NCBI GenBank assembly: GCA_948146395.1
Contig: OX411549.1
Span: 36,230,693 to 36,294,692 of the forward strand
DNA length: 64,000 nucleotides
Reading direction: 5' to 3'
From: Fragum whitleyi
Taxonomy: Eukaryota; Mollusca; Bivalvia; Cardiida; Cardiidae
Both the position numbers and the translations under genes were made by a program. Positions 1 to 12,082 of this stretch are shown one piece after another. Position 1 is the first letter of the stretch; every line of letters begins with the position of its first letter. The notes below the pieces were generated by a model that saw nothing but the letters and a program-made list of their open reading frames with translations, was not told the DNA's origin and searched no databases.

Positions 1-7
1 TTTACCA

Positions 8-275
8 TAGAGCAGTTGGTTAGGCATAAGACTTCCAATTTGGAAGTTGTGGGTTCGATCCCTGGTGGCGGCAAATATCCTTTCCGACGTTTGTCTCTCA
101 CCAATGGGTAGATAATCGTAAACCTATGTGAGATAGCAGTCAGAGGCTAGGAAAGGGTGTAATGGTAGTACAGGTGAAAGACATACCAGGAATCCATTGT
201 TAGGTGCTCCGGCTGCTGCGATATAACTGTGAAATTGTTGTAAGCGGCGTAAAACCCATTCAAACAAACAACTGT
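8..275 (+). mobile_element. tRNA-derived SINE, near complete
   Basis: A tRNA-like head with A-box-like and B-box (GGTTCGATCCC) sequences is followed by a conserved body (TCTCACCAATGGGTAGAT, CTAGGAAAGG, ATACCAGGAATCCATTGTTA) and a tail AAAGCGGCGTAAAACCC plus CAAACAAACAA. The same body recurs at least twelve times in the window on both strands. Possibly one of the bivalve MetaSINE-type families. I cannot name it with certainty. Confidence 0.82.
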
Positions 276-819
276 TTCATACTAAGCCATTTATATATTT
301 CATAATTTGGAGGGATCCTATAAGCAGAATCCTTTTAAATTTAAAGTAGAACTAGAAGTTCCTTTGACCGGGACCAATCTTTCCAAGCCAAGGTTCCTTA
401 ACTCCACTTTGTTCAATACAAATGTAAGGAACATATTGGAGTTATAGAACCTTAGCTCAAAAATACATTAGAATATATCATGAACCTATGCTTTATCTAG
501 CTATTTATTTAAAATTCAAACTGTGTAATAGAGAAAGGGATCCCTGGTTATCTAGGAGGATCCCTGCCTAGACAATAAGGGGACTTCTGTTGAAACCCAT
601 TGAAAAGCAATTATTGTTGACAACTGTAAGCGCATGTGAAATTGTTGAAAATACCTCAATCTATACTTAAAATAATTTTCTTTATTTGAAAAACAGCTCA
701 TACATAATAAGCATGAACATTCTACAGTATAGATCCTTTATATTGAGGGGTCTCTGCATGAAAATTGTATGTAACTTTAATTTTATAGACACTAACAATA
801 CTTTGAATTGAATCTCAGA
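276..819. other. no gene seen
   Basis: AT-rich non-coding sequence. The part at about 667-740 (CTTTATTTGAAAAACAGCTC onward) recurs as a diverged direct copy at 1196-1261, so it is probably old repeat. Confidence 0.5.
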
Positions 820-1173
820 GGGGTCATGTTTGACCCTTAAACCAGGGCTTCAACCCCCCAAAAGCTGAAAATATCTGAATTTGACCCCTACAAATTTCTT
901 TCAAGGTCATTTTGACCCCCTTGAAAAGAATTACTAAGAGTCAAAACATGGTTTTATACCTAAGGTTTTCACACATCACTATCTAAAGTTCTTCAAATTA
1001 ATCACATGTTTCATATCATTAAAAGAAACAATTAAATGACTATTAAATTTGCAAAATTCTACGTATGATTTGCTTTTTCTGTCATTTTGACCCCTCTAAA
1101 TTGCTACTTGACCGCCAGAATTTCTTAGATGAGGATTCAATGACTCCCAAATATCAAACACTAACACGAGCCC
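820..1173. repeat. TTTGACCC-rich interspersed repeat, copy 1
   Basis: Starts CAGAGGGGTCATGTTTGACC and ends ACACGAGCCCTG. The ends are loosely inverted (CAGGGCTCGTGT), as in hAT-type MITEs. Homologous copies lie at 16431-16785 and, split by nested insertions, at 32640-32838 plus 35241-35410. No ORF. Confidence 0.65.
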
Positions 1174-1571
1174 TGTCTCAATATATTCAGTACTTACGAT
1201 AATTTTCTTTATTTGAAATGCAGCTAACACAAAGTAAGCACAAGCATTCTACTGTATACAACCAGAAACAGAGCTTGTTTAAAAACTTGTATAACCCCCG
1301 ATATCGTGTGATGTTCTGTGCCAGATGCTGATAATAGTTGTACATAACAAACCCCACCAGGAACCTCGGTGCCGAGTGTAAACCGATGCAAATCCTCCAG
1401 ATGTAGGCTTGCGGTTTGATCCCTGTCACAGCACTGACTGAAGGTATTGTATTCGTCACCTGAAAAATTCAAAGTGTTTACTTACCCATTTTATTACTTA
1501 CCTACTTACCTGTTTAGCTGAACCCTATTCAACACAATCCCTCTTTTCAGATGCCCCACAAGAAGAAAAGA
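1174..1571. other. no gene seen
   Basis: Two overlapping minus-strand open frames of 80-90 codons lie here but show no motif. A tRNA-like B-box (GGTTTGATCCC) near 1412 hints at a decayed SINE head. Confidence 0.4.
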
Positions 1572-1645
1572 GTTAGGAAAACACTGTGCTAAATGAAGAA
1601 ATTGCTTGTAACCAGCAATTTCTTCATTTAACACAATTTTCTAAC
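1572..1645. repeat. self-complementary hairpin repeat (AAATTGCTTGT core), copy 1
   Basis: About 74 bases fold back on themselves: arms GTTAGGAAAACACTGTG and AATGAAGAAATTGCT are mirrored by AGCAATTTCTTCATT and CACAATTTTCTAAC. The same hairpin recurs at 16255, 24181, 25343, 27569, 29320 and 63367. Confidence 0.75.
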
Positions 1646-2317
1646 ATATACAACAAACAAGAAAATATATAAAATTTACTTAACTTAATATCATCTTCTT
1701 TTTCTGTGCAAGTTTTGAAGCAAATTGGATGAAAGCTATGGACTTTATTGCCATAATGAGGATAATTTTAAAAAAATTTCATAAAGCCCCTTATTCAATG
1801 ACACTTGATAGATCTGACCCATTTTGGAAAGGGACTATCCTTATGTTATTAAAATCATAATGTGAGACTTTGAAGACAAAAGATCTATTCATTGGAACAT
1901 AATCTAATTCACATCAGTGATTTCTAATTTGAACCGAATTCAAAAATTTGCTTCTCCACCTCGGAAACAGTGATATCACAAGAAAGTTGAGCAAAACCAT
2001 TTTACTTTTATGGCACAAACCGTTTCAGCCAACAACAAGGAGACTACTGATAAAGTCTCAGCGAACTGTTTGCAACCATTACACAATTTACTTTCATGTT
2101 GAGACTGAACACAAGATTCGTAATCTTTTGAAAATAAATTCGGATTTTCTTTTTTGCCATTCCACTGTAAGATATCTAATTTGTTTCCTTATGTTTATCT
2201 TCTTTTCCTTGGAATTGTCTCTTTGCAACCTGTGATTTTCTACTGAATAATTTTATTCGCACAACTATCACCACTTGTGGCTTTCAAATATCTATCAATG
2301 AGAAACTCAGTCAGTTT
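1646..2317. other. no gene seen
   Basis: AT-rich sequence with a 95-codon open frame at 1948-2235 that has no recognisable motif, no flanking splice context tied to another exon, and ordinary non-coding composition. Confidence 0.4.
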
Positions 2318-2478
2318 GTTTTTTGCGCCGCTTTTAACATTATTTCAGTCATATGGCAACAGCTGAAGCACTAACAACCAATTCCTGGTATTTCTCACAT
2401 CAGTGCTACCATCACATCCGTTCCTAGCCTCCAGCTGCTATTCCACATAGGTCTACTATTATCAACCCATTGGTGGTA
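2318..2478 (-). mobile_element. SINE body fragment (same family), reverse
   Basis: Reverse complement of the SINE body and tail: GCGCCGCTTTTAACATT, ATTCCTGGTATTTCTCACAT, CCTAGCCTCCAGCTGCTAT, ACCCATTGGTGG. The tRNA-like head is missing. Confidence 0.78.
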
Positions 2479-2486
2479 TATAAAAA

Positions 2487-3462
2487 GGGTTCACAGTCAT
2501 CTCGGCCTGTGAATAACTCGGCCCGTCAACTCGGCCTGTTTAGTATTATGTATGACGATGCAATGTAAATATTTTGGATACCTTATGTGCTTTTTTTGAT
2601 AATTGATAAATATTAATTAATAAAAAATCACTCGTGAAAAGGGTTTTTAACAATAATAATCTTAATTTACTATTATTTGGCATTTGTGTAAATATAAGAT
2701 AAAAAAGATATAATTAAATACATAATTCGCCTTTTATTCAAAGTTATTTTTCAAATTATTTTTTTCTAAGCACGAAAGAAGATGACAAGTTCTATGCGTA
2801 TTAAATATGAAGATCGTAGATTTTAGTCATCATTTGTGAATTCGCACCTCCTTCAAGTTGATTAACTATCTGATAGGTTCACAGTCAACTCGGCCTGTGA
2901 ATAACTCGGCCTGTCAACTCGGCCTGTTTATAAATTATATAGATTCATGTATGTCGATGCAATGTAAATATTTTGGGGACCCTATGTGCTTTTTAATACT
3001 AAATAAATATTAATTAATCAATAATCACTCGTTAAAAACGTTTTTAATAATAAAAATCTTAATTTATTATTATACGGCATTTGTGTAAATATGGGATAAA
3101 ATAGATATAATTTAATACCTAATTCACCTTTTCTCAAATTTATTTTTCAAATTACTTTTTTCTAAGCAATAAAGAAGGTGTAAAGTTATATGCGTATTAA
3201 GGATGAAGATCATAGATTTTAGTCATCAATTGTGAATTGTGCTTATAATGTATCCGTTTACTAGACTAAACACTTTATAAGCTATATACAGGCCGAGTTG
3301 ACGGGCCGAGTTTTTAGCAGGCCGAGTTGACAGGACACCATCTGATAAGTGTGCTTAGGCCTATATATCCGTTTACTAGGCTAAACACTATATAAGTTAT
3401 ATACAGGCCGAGTTATACACAGGCCGATTTATACACAGGCCGAGTTGACAGGACACCTACAA
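2487..3462. repeat. repeat block built on ACTCGGCCTG motifs
   Basis: Two diverged direct units of roughly 380 bases (from about 2490 and 2876) each open with three copies of CTCGGCCTG and continue GATGCAATGTAAATATTTTG. The right part (from 3288) carries the motif inverted (CAGGCCGAGTT) five times in two clusters, each ending GAGTTGACAGGACACC and each preceded by TATCCGTTTACTAG. The layout suggests an element with repeated-motif terminal inverted repeats. No ORF. Confidence 0.7.
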
Positions 3463-3481
3463 AAAGTCGAAAGGAATGACC

Positions 3482-3556
3482 TAGGGATGAGTGCCCCATT
3501 TGAGATCGAACACGGGACCTCTAGATTTACAGTCCCATGCGCTAGGGACCCTCTTT
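3482..3556 (-). mobile_element. SINE head fragment, reverse
   Basis: Reverse-strand tRNA-like head: GAGATCGAACACGGGACC is the complement of a B-box (GGTCCCGTGTTCGATCTC), followed by TTTACAGTCCCATGCGCTA. The body is absent. Confidence 0.55.
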
Positions 3557-5650
3557 ATGGGCAAACTACTAGCTTACATTGCAATCGGTGTCGTTGATCT
3601 CGTTCCCACGGAAGAAAAATGCACTTAGAAAGCAGTAGAGCAGAGATACTGCTGGCAGGCTCACAGTTATCACTGCATATCTGGTAAATGGAAAGCAGAG
3701 ATAAACATTCGAAACCATTTGTTCCTTTGCGCCCATCGTATAATTTTTTTTTTTTCTGTAAATTGACAGAATCAGTGACGGTTTTTGGGGAAGAAGACAA
3801 AGTCATCCGCATGCAGCTTCTGGTGGGCTCGGTTTTGCTAAATCTAAATAACCGAATAAACTTATTGAAAGACCGCACTGATTTTTCCTGGACCTGTCAT
3901 GAGATTCTTAAATAAAATCGAGTAAAAGGTTCTTTTTCTTACACCAACAACATTTTGAACGTTTAAAAGCATTTTTAAAACGATCTGATTAAAGAAATAC
4001 TGCGACAACTAACGTTGGATGACGTCGAGATGACGTCATGTAAGACGATATCCCAGACACATGAGTAAGACAATAATTACTCGGTTTTAAAAGACACAGA
4101 GGACGAGGGTAGGATCATCTTCACAAGTCAAGGGGTATCAATTCGATTGCTTCTTCTCGAAGATCAGTAAAACGTTCGTAACCCTTGGCTCGACAAGATG
4201 AGGTAGGATCGGCTTGTCTGAAACCGAAAATCAAGTAACATTTTTTTCTCACAGTTCGATAATTTTTTTGCCTGTCAGTTAAATGATATTTTTTTGGAAC
4301 ACCATGGTGACAGATATATCGCAGATATATCGCAAAAACTTACTTTAGATTACGTCATGATGACGTCATTTAGAATGTGATCTTACACATGTGTTAAACA
4401 ATGATGTATTATGTGGCAGTTCGTTACTGAAGCTATGTGAGAAAACACGATTTGATCCTGAACATTTTCGATAATCTTTTCAGGATGTAAGACTTATGAA
4501 GAAATAATTATAATTACCTCTGGAGAATAGCACTGAAAGCACTGATAATGAAAACATTATCTGACTTAAGTTATTTCACCGGGGCTGATAAGAGAATTTT
4601 GCCTCGAGCAATCTGAGAAAATGCTGAAAGGTACGAAATGACATTTGCTTACAATTACTTTTTCTGTCTATCGGATATAATTATTATTTTTTACAATACT
4701 TTAAATTTTTTTTTTCAATGAATTCTCAAAAAACGAAGTGAAGATTTGTTTATAGTCAAATTCTGGTTTCATTTTGAACTAACTTTTGGTTTTAGTATTA
4801 ATGGCAATACCAATCTAAAATCGATGGGATAATGGTTCTAGACACATTCGACTATCGTCATTGACTGGTGAGCATACATGTATAGTTTTATTGACCCGAA
4901 TCTGATCCCTGATATGTAGACGAATAAATATCTCATTCTTCCTACACGGCTTTGCATGTGCTTTCATGGGAATGAATAACAAACGGTGTTGCATGTAATA
5001 TACATTTTGTTAATCGATAAAATATGTCGGTTATTGTTATTAAAACATTTTACAGAGGTTAAATTCGGGTCAAATAAAACAAGGTATACTAGTAAGGATC
5101 GGACGGTAGCGTGGATGGGACAGGTTTACCAGTCTACTATCGTCACTATCGTCCTTTGTATTCCCCCCCCCCCCCCCGGTCTTCCAGGTATTCCCTTCGG
5201 GGATGTTTTCGATTGTGGAATGGTTTTATCTGCTAAAATAAACTCATTGCAAGGCGCTAACATAAAATATTTATGTGTACTCGACAAAAAAGTTAGTAAT
5301 CAAAACTTTAGTGATTCTTTTCTACAGGATGCACTTCATTCAAAAATCAGTTTATTTTGTTATATGCGTACACCTTCCCTTAGCATATTTTAACGTAAAT
5401 AACGAAATTTTGTCAAAAGATATGGTTACACGAAAAGAAAAAATAAGATACCCCTAAAATCAAGCTGTAAATTGGTATCACGAGTAACCCTAAATTCAAA
5501 GAATTCATGCCCTGTGTATGGAAAGCGACTGCAAGTTCCATGGGTGGCTTCCACTTGCATGGATCTTCGGTTGACAGCGCCTCTTTGCCATTCTTATCAA
5601 CTGTTTGTGACACATTTAAGAAATTCCTCTCCATTTTTCTGTCATCGTAG
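3557..5650. other. no gene seen; two CRE-like palindromes and a C-run
   Basis: AT-rich sequence. The CRE-type palindrome TGACGTCA occurs at 4031-4038 and 4361-4368, each near a GATATATCG- or ACGATATC-like string, so the two sites may be parts of a diverged duplicate. A run of 15 C lies at 5163-5177. Short open frames on both strands show no motif. The last 100-200 bases may belong to the 5' part of the LINE that follows. Confidence 0.45.
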
Positions 5651-5653
5651 ATT

Positions 5654-6604
5654 ATGATCAAGATCAAGTTAACTGTCAGTTCATTTGTCAACAAAAAAGC
5701 AGAATTTCTTTGCATGATAGATCAACATAACCCTGAAATAGTTGTAGGTACAGAATCCTGGTTAAATAATCAACATGCAGATTGTGAATTTTTTCCGAAA
5801 TCCTTAGGATATACACCTTTAGACATTAGACAGGTCAACCAAAGGCGGAGGCGTGTTCATCCTGGTTAAAGATACTTTCCTTGCAACTGAGCAGTAACAA
5901 CTAAAAACTGATTGTGAAATAATTTTGATTAAATTACAGGTCAAAACATGTCAACCTCTTTATATCGCAGCATATTACAGACCGAAAGAGTCCGACGTCC
6001 ATAGCTTTAATGAATTTAAAAAATCTCTTGATCTGACAAGAAACCTCAAAGGATCTTTTTGGGTACTGGATGATTTCAACTTCCCAAAGTTCTCATGGAG
6101 TAGTGACCATAGACCAGTCATAAATTCAGGATGCAGTCATACCAGCCTGTATGAAGAATTTAGTGATTTGCTTTCAGATTTCAACCTCAGCAGATGGTAA
6201 CAGAAAGCACCAGAGGAGAAAATACACTTGACCTCTTCTTAACCTCAAATCACACCTTAATTAAAAATGTAAAATGTCTACCAGGTATATCAGACCATAG
6301 TATTGTCTCTATTCTTGCAGATACAAAGCCACAGGTAACCAAACAACAGCCGAGACAGTTTCATCTCTACAAAAAAGCTGACTGGGGTAGTTTCAAAATC
6401 TATATGGACCAAATTAAGCATGAACTATTAAAAGATCACCAATCTAAATCTGTTGAAGAAATTTGGCTAAGTTTTTCAGATGCAATCTCCACGGGTATCA
6501 AGAAATTTGTTCCAACCAAAAAACTAGGGAATAAGAGATCACTTCCTTGGATTACGCAGCCTATAAAACGTCTAATTAGAAAAAGGGATCAAGTTTATCT
6601 TAGA
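5654..6604 (+). pseudogene. LINE endonuclease region (broken)
   Basis: Motifs of the AP-type endonuclease of non-LTR elements: PEIVVGTESWL near the start, GGGVFILVKD (in another frame at about 5845-5875), IAAYYRPKESD, then GSFWVLDDFNFP and the SDHSIV motif at about 6290. Known: the W-x-x-G-D-F-N motif of the family appears here with Gly replaced by Asp. Frameshifts lie near 5830 and 6185-6200. The frame at 6194-6604 runs into the inserted element. Confidence 0.85.
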
Positions 6605-6608
6605 TTAA

Positions 6609-7575
6609 GGTTCATGTAAAGAGTTTGAGACCCAATTTTAAGGGCCTTCATTAGCCGAGAAAAAGCAGTATGTCCAGGTATATCATATATCAAAATGAAG
6701 GTATTCATGAGCACAAGCAGGTAAGCAACATAAGACCGCCATAGCTATAGCGGTATAGCCAAAACATTGTGGAAAAGGGTAATTTTGTTCAGAACAAGGA
6801 ACTGCACGACGGTTGGATAAAACTGTCCCATATTTTAACAAAGTACAGTCTTAAGTACTATCCAGGTAGTACTACAAACGTTGAAATAAAACTCAGTCTC
6901 AAAAGGCTCTTTTGAAACAATCAATTTCCATTTATTTTGTCAACATACATGTCAAACCGGTTTGGTCTGTTTTCAAATTAGATTTTAGGTATGGTGCAAC
7001 ATCGTACCATAATATTGTGAATTATTTTCTGCGATTTATTTAAAATTTTAGTTTTTTAATTCAATGATCTGTAATAAATTACTATATATTCATCATTCTG
7101 TGAAATAGAAAATGATATATTGCTAAACAACCTTACAGGTATATATACTTTTTATGACCATTTATGTTGTGATAACACACCCTACCATACACAGAACTAC
7201 ACATTTACAAAAGTAGAATGACATATATGACATATGTGTTTATAAAATAAGTCAAAATTAATTGCTTGCATAACTACGTTTTGGGCCCGAATTTCATACC
7301 AACGGTTGTAGCAATACCTGGATATTACTTTAGACTGTACTCTGTTAAAATATGAGCCATTTTTTTACAACAGTCATGCAGTTGCTTGTTCTCTACAAAA
7401 TGGCCCTTTTCCACAATGTTTTGGCTATACCGCTATAGCTATGACAGTCTTTTGTTGCTAAACTGCTTGTGCTCATAAATAGCTTCATTTTGGTATATAA
7501 TATACCTGGACATACTGCTTTTTCTTGGCAATAGATGTGCCCTTAAAATTGGGTCTCAAACACTTTACATGAACC
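6609..7575. mobile_element. 967-bp inverted-repeat DNA element, TTAA-flanked, inside the LINE
   Basis: Left end GGTTCATGTAAAGAGTTTGA and right end CAAACACTTTACATGAACC are inverted. The arms stay alignable for roughly 270 bases (to about 6882 and from about 7300). The element is flanked by TTAA at 6605-6608 and 7576-7579, and the LINE reading frame continues across the empty site. TTAA duplications are typical of piggyBac-type (also Sola3/Kolobok) transposons. There is no transposase frame, so it is non-autonomous. Confidence 0.88.
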
Positions 7576-7576
7576 T

Positions 7577-9499
7577 TAAAGAAAGATGGAAACAACAAGA
7601 TGAAAACTGCATTCCTGGCTCTGAAAAGAAACATCAAGAAACAAATAAAAGTCTCTTACAATAACTATATTGAATTTATTTTAGGCCTTGATGGAAACAC
7701 TGAAAACAAGGAGAAAGCCACAAGATTTAATAATAAGAAACTCTTCAGTCTGATAAAAAATGCCAAGCAAGATGCAGCAGGAGTAGCTTCCCTTCTCGAT
7801 AAAATTTCAGTTACCATCAAATCAGACAACACAGAAAAAGCAGATATTCTAAATCGACAGTTTCAATCAGTCTTTACCCCAATGACATCAATTTCTCTGG
7901 CTCAGTCCTGCCTTTCGTCCATAAGAAAAAATATGTTTTCCTCCTCTTTCAGTAAATATCCAGTCATGCCAGACATTACCATCTGCGCTGGTGGAGTACA
8001 AAAACTAATATCCAACCTGAAACCAGACAAAGCAGCAGGACCTGACAACATCAAACCTCTAGTACTAAAAAAACTTATGTTATCAAATTTCTCCTATCTT
8101 GCAAATTCTCTTTCAGAAATCCCTAGATACAGGCACAATCCCCCAGTTATGGACGAAGGCAAACGTGACACCACTCTTTAAGAAAGGAAACAAAGAAGAT
8201 CCTGCAAATTACAGGCCTATATCCCTAACATGTATATTGTGTAAAGTTCTTGAACATATTGTAGCATCAAATCTAACTAAACATTTTGACAAAAATAATA
8301 TTCTTTATGATTTACAACATGGCTTCAGAGAACGGCGCTCATGTGAAACACAGCTACTGCAACTGACCGACCATCTTGCCAGAAACCTTACTGAAGGAAA
8401 ACAAACTGGTCTAGTTTTGTTAGACAACAGCAAGGCTTTTGATAAAGTTAGCCACCTTAAACTTTTGTATAAATTGTAGGAACATGGAGTTAACAATGCT
8501 ACCCTTTTGTGGATTAAATCTTTTCTTATAGGCAGAACACAGAAAGTAGTCTTAGAAGGTGGATGCTCATCCGAAGTACCAGTCACGTCAGGAGTACATC
8601 AGGGATCGGTGCTTGGCCCTCTTCTGTTTCTCTTATATATTAATGACCTTCCTAACACTATCACCTCCCAAGTTCGTTTGTTTGCAGATGACACTGCAGT
8701 TTACTAAGCTATAGATAACAAGCAAGACTGTATCACCCTGCAAGAAGATCTAGGCAAGTTAATGCAGTGGGAGAAAAAATGGGAAATGGAGTTTAACCCT
8801 AGCAAATGCATTGTCCTAAATATTACTGAAAAGAAGAAAAAGATTTCTTTTGATTACAGGCTACACGGACAAGTGCTAGAGACTGTGGACAATGCCAAAT
8901 ACCTAGGAGTTACTATATCTGAAGATATTTCCTGGAACAAGCATATTGACAATATAACATCTAATGCAAATAAAACTTTAGGTTTTCTCCGCAGAAACAT
9001 CCAGACCAAAAATAAGAAGATCTGAGAAACAGCATACAAAACACTGGTTAGACCCCAGGTAGAATATGTATCAACTGTTTGGAGCCCTTACACAACATCC
9101 TATATCAACAAAGTAGAAAAAGTACAACGTAGAGCAGCAAGATGGGTTCAAAATATTTTTTCTCATTATGACAGTGTCACCTGCATGCAGAAGGATCTTG
9201 GCTGGCAAATTCTTCAATATAGACGAGACATCGCCAGAGTCACCATGTTTTATAAAATTGTGAATTGTTTTGTTGCAGTACCCATAACAACTTATCTTGA
9301 AAGACCAGTTAGGATCACCCGACATATGCACACAAAATCTTTTAGACAGATCCACACAAATGCTTCCTACTTTAGATATTCTTTTTTTCCTTATACAGTG
9401 ATACTTTGGAACAGCCTACCAGAAACAATCATACAGCAACCTGATATTGCCGCATTCAAGAAGAGTCTTGATTCTTTTCAGATAGTGAGCCGTCCCTGA
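7577..9499 (+). pseudogene. LINE reverse transcriptase region (broken)
   Basis: RT blocks appear in order: DKAAGPDNIKP (about 8025), VTPLFKKGNKEDPANYRPIS (about 8165), [53 protein letters not shown] (about 8590), and the catalytic box LFADDTAVY (about 8680). The C-terminal domain has PQVEYVSTVWSPY and KVQRRAARW. One frameshift near 8100-8130 and in-frame stops at 8477, 8705 and 9023 destroy it. Ends at a stop at about 9497. Confidence 0.9.
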
Positions 9500-9665
9500 A
9501 TAACCAAAATTGTTTTACCAGATCTTTTAATCTAACACTCACAATACTTTTAAAATTTGTCACCCTTACCAATGACTAACAGTTTTTATTCCAGCACAGA
9601 CGCGCACCTGCCAGTAATACCCGAAAGGGGAGTCAGGCAGTATATATAGATAGATAGATATATCA

Positions 9666-10073
9666 TCTTTTATTTCTGATATATGTGTTTTCGGTATAAG
9701 ATTGTTTGTTTGCAAAAAGCTTTATGCATGCTTTAGCGGTTCTAAAAGTCTGGAGCAACAAGTCCAGACTGTTCCAACAAGATATTCAATTGCAACTTAA
9801 TGATTGGCAACAAAAATCCAATGAGTGCGGTCATTTTCGTCCATTTAAAAAATCCATTCGCAATAGCAGTTTCAAAAGGTCTTACAATTTGAAGAGAATT
9901 TTCCCATCTATAGTACAAACCACTTAATGCAACTCGTTCGATAACGTCGAGATCCAATCAGCAAACGATGTTGATGCTGGTCAAAACCTTCAAAACTGCA
10001 GTTGAAAGATGGGCTAATTTATGGAAACCAAATATCGAGGAAGCACACGCACTGTATGTAACACACTCTTCTC
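9666..10073. other. no gene seen
   Basis: Unique-looking sequence with two overlapping short open frames on opposite strands, both without motifs. Confidence 0.4.
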
Positions 10074-10077
10074 TTAA

Positions 10078-10626
10078 AGCTGCTCTTTCACAGATCAGGA
10101 AAATGTAATGTTTGAAAATTTTCATAAAATCAATTAGAAGTAACAACCTCATCATGTTAAAGCCTTTAAAATAATAAGATTCAACCTAGTAATGCATGGA
10201 AAGAAAGACTGATATTCCTGAATTTAGCAAAAAATCATTCTGAAAAATAAAGCATCTACTAACGCCTTAAAATTCATTCTTCAATTTAAAGTCAATTATT
10301 TTCGCATCTGAATTCCACATGCTTGTCTTATTCAATCAAAGAAAAAGGTAAAAGTCTTTGACAGCTGGAAACTTCATATCATTACAAGCAAAATTAAAAG
10401 ATTATTCACGTAAAGTAGCGATTTTGTAATTTATAGACTCGAAATAACTAGATCGGATCCCTTACTGATCTTGCCGCTCCGAAAAAATGTGTTTCTAAAT
10501 TGTTGAAATATGTTATTTTTAGTGCTAATGCCTTTTGGTCATTCTTAATTGTCTAGAAATACACACATTTCCAAATCTAAAAACAAGTTTTGTATTTTTT
10601 CCTATGAAAACTGTGAAAGAGCAGCT
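10078..10626. mobile_element. TTAA-flanked MITE, copy 1
   Basis: Terminal inverted repeats AGCTGCTCTTTCACAG and CTGTGAAAGAGCAGCT are perfect and are bordered by TTAA on both sides. A homologous copy of the same length class is at 51531-52075, also between TTAA sites. No ORF. The terminal sequence differs from that of the element at 6609. Confidence 0.85.
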
Positions 10627-11019
10627 TTAACGCATTTAAAGTTCATGCAAAAGCTGAACTCGTCCATAGTTCTAAAGCCCCGTGAGAAACCCAACTGTAG
10701 ATCTTAAGGTTCCTTGCACAGAGTAGTCTTGGAATTTGATGAGTGTCATCAAAACTTGTAATACTAGTCTGTAATTACGCAAGTCTGGGGTATGTTCATG
10801 AATGTCTGTGTCGACACTTGCCCCCCCCCCCCCCCCCAGTTACATGTCTGGATTCTTTTAACCGTCCTAAATCTGTATGTTGATTTACCAGTTACCAATG
10901 CCATGACCATTACCAGCAGAAATAGCCCGCTATACACATAATTGCTGCATCTGACGCACAAATTCAGGCCCGTTAAAGCAATTCAATCAACCCTTTTGTT
11001 TTATTTAGTGTATATAACT
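10627..11019. other. no gene seen; 17-base C-run
   Basis: Non-coding sequence with a run of C at 10821-10837. No motif in any frame. Confidence 0.4.
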
Positions 11020-11270
11020 TTGAGTCTGATTGGTCCCAGGTTCGATCCCCGACGGCGGCACTCTTCTTTCCGACTATTTGTCTCTCACCAATGGGTTAAT
11101 AATCGTAGACCTATGTGAGATACCAGCTGGAGGCTAGGAAAGGATGTGGTGGTTGTACTGGTGATAGAAATACCAGGAAACCATAGTTGGTGCTCCAGTC
11201 GCCGCGATATAACTGAAAAAATGTTGAAAGCGGCGTAAAACTCCAATCATCAATTAATCAATCAATGTGC
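11020..11270 (+). mobile_element. SINE (same family)
   Basis: B-box GGTTCGATCCC at about 11039, then CTCACCAATGGGTTAAT, GGAGGCTAGGAAAGGATGT, GCCGCGATATAACTGAAA and the tail AAAGCGGCGTAAAACTCC with an AATC-type end. The head is shortened at its 5' side. Confidence 0.82.
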
Positions 11271-12082
11271 ATCAATGAGCATTCTTGCTTTGATTATGCC
11301 TTTTTTCCCCTCTGAAGCATTTACCAGTCTACAAGAATGCTAGTCTAACTAGAAATTTATTACTAGAAGTCTAAATTTGGTACAACCAAGCTCGCCCCCA
11401 TTCAGCCAATCAAATTCTTTACAAGGAATTTGTACACAGAGTTTGAACACCGACCAACACAAGTAAAAGAATAATTCATACTTAGATTCTATTCTTAATT
11501 ACATTATTGTCGGTGGTCGCATTATCATCAAAACTAGTTTTGATTTGAGTGCGCAAACAAAAATTTGGGTTTCACTATTGAGACTGTTCACACCTGAGAC
11601 ATTTCCTACCCAGACGTTTCACTTCCTTTTCAGCCCCACTAAGGCGAGCTATTATGATCGTACAATGTCCGTCGTCCACAATTTCCTTCAACATCTTCTC
11701 CTAAACTGGTGGGCCTTGGGTCTAGTTGCGATAAAGTACCCCCATCCCTTTAGATAGTCTGATGCGGGAAGGGATTACTACGCCTTCCCTCTTTGTTCTA
11801 TTTTGCAAGGCCTGGAGTGATTGGGCATGTTTCGTGCACAATTCTTTTTTAATTAATAGGAAAACATATCTTGATAGATATATTATTAGAGAGGTATACC
11901 ATTTATAAATCATTCTAAATGACTAGAATTCATAAGTCAACGAATCAATAGAAAGAAAGAAAACAAATGTGTCCGAGGAAACCCTTATGGTGATTTGCCC
12001 CGTTTTCGTGGAGGACCCTAAATTTGTGGTATTCCGGATAATCTTACGTCATGTTTAAGCACGCAATGTACACGTGCTATAA
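11271..12082. other. no gene seen
   Basis: Non-coding sequence. Short open frames on both strands (about 65-70 codons) lack motifs. Confidence 0.4.

Larger units (their letters stand above)
5651..9665 (+). mobile_element. non-LTR retrotransposon (jockey/CR1-like LINE), degraded and interrupted
   Basis: Apurinic endonuclease and reverse transcriptase regions are recognisable in order, followed by a 3' UTR and a TAGA microsatellite tail (about 9645-9660), typical of jockey/CR1/L2 elements. The coding part has at least three frameshifts and three in-frame stops and is split by a 967-bp inverted-repeat element at 6609-7575. No ORF1 or intact 5' end is visible, so it is probably 5'-truncated and dead. 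Confidence 0.88.
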
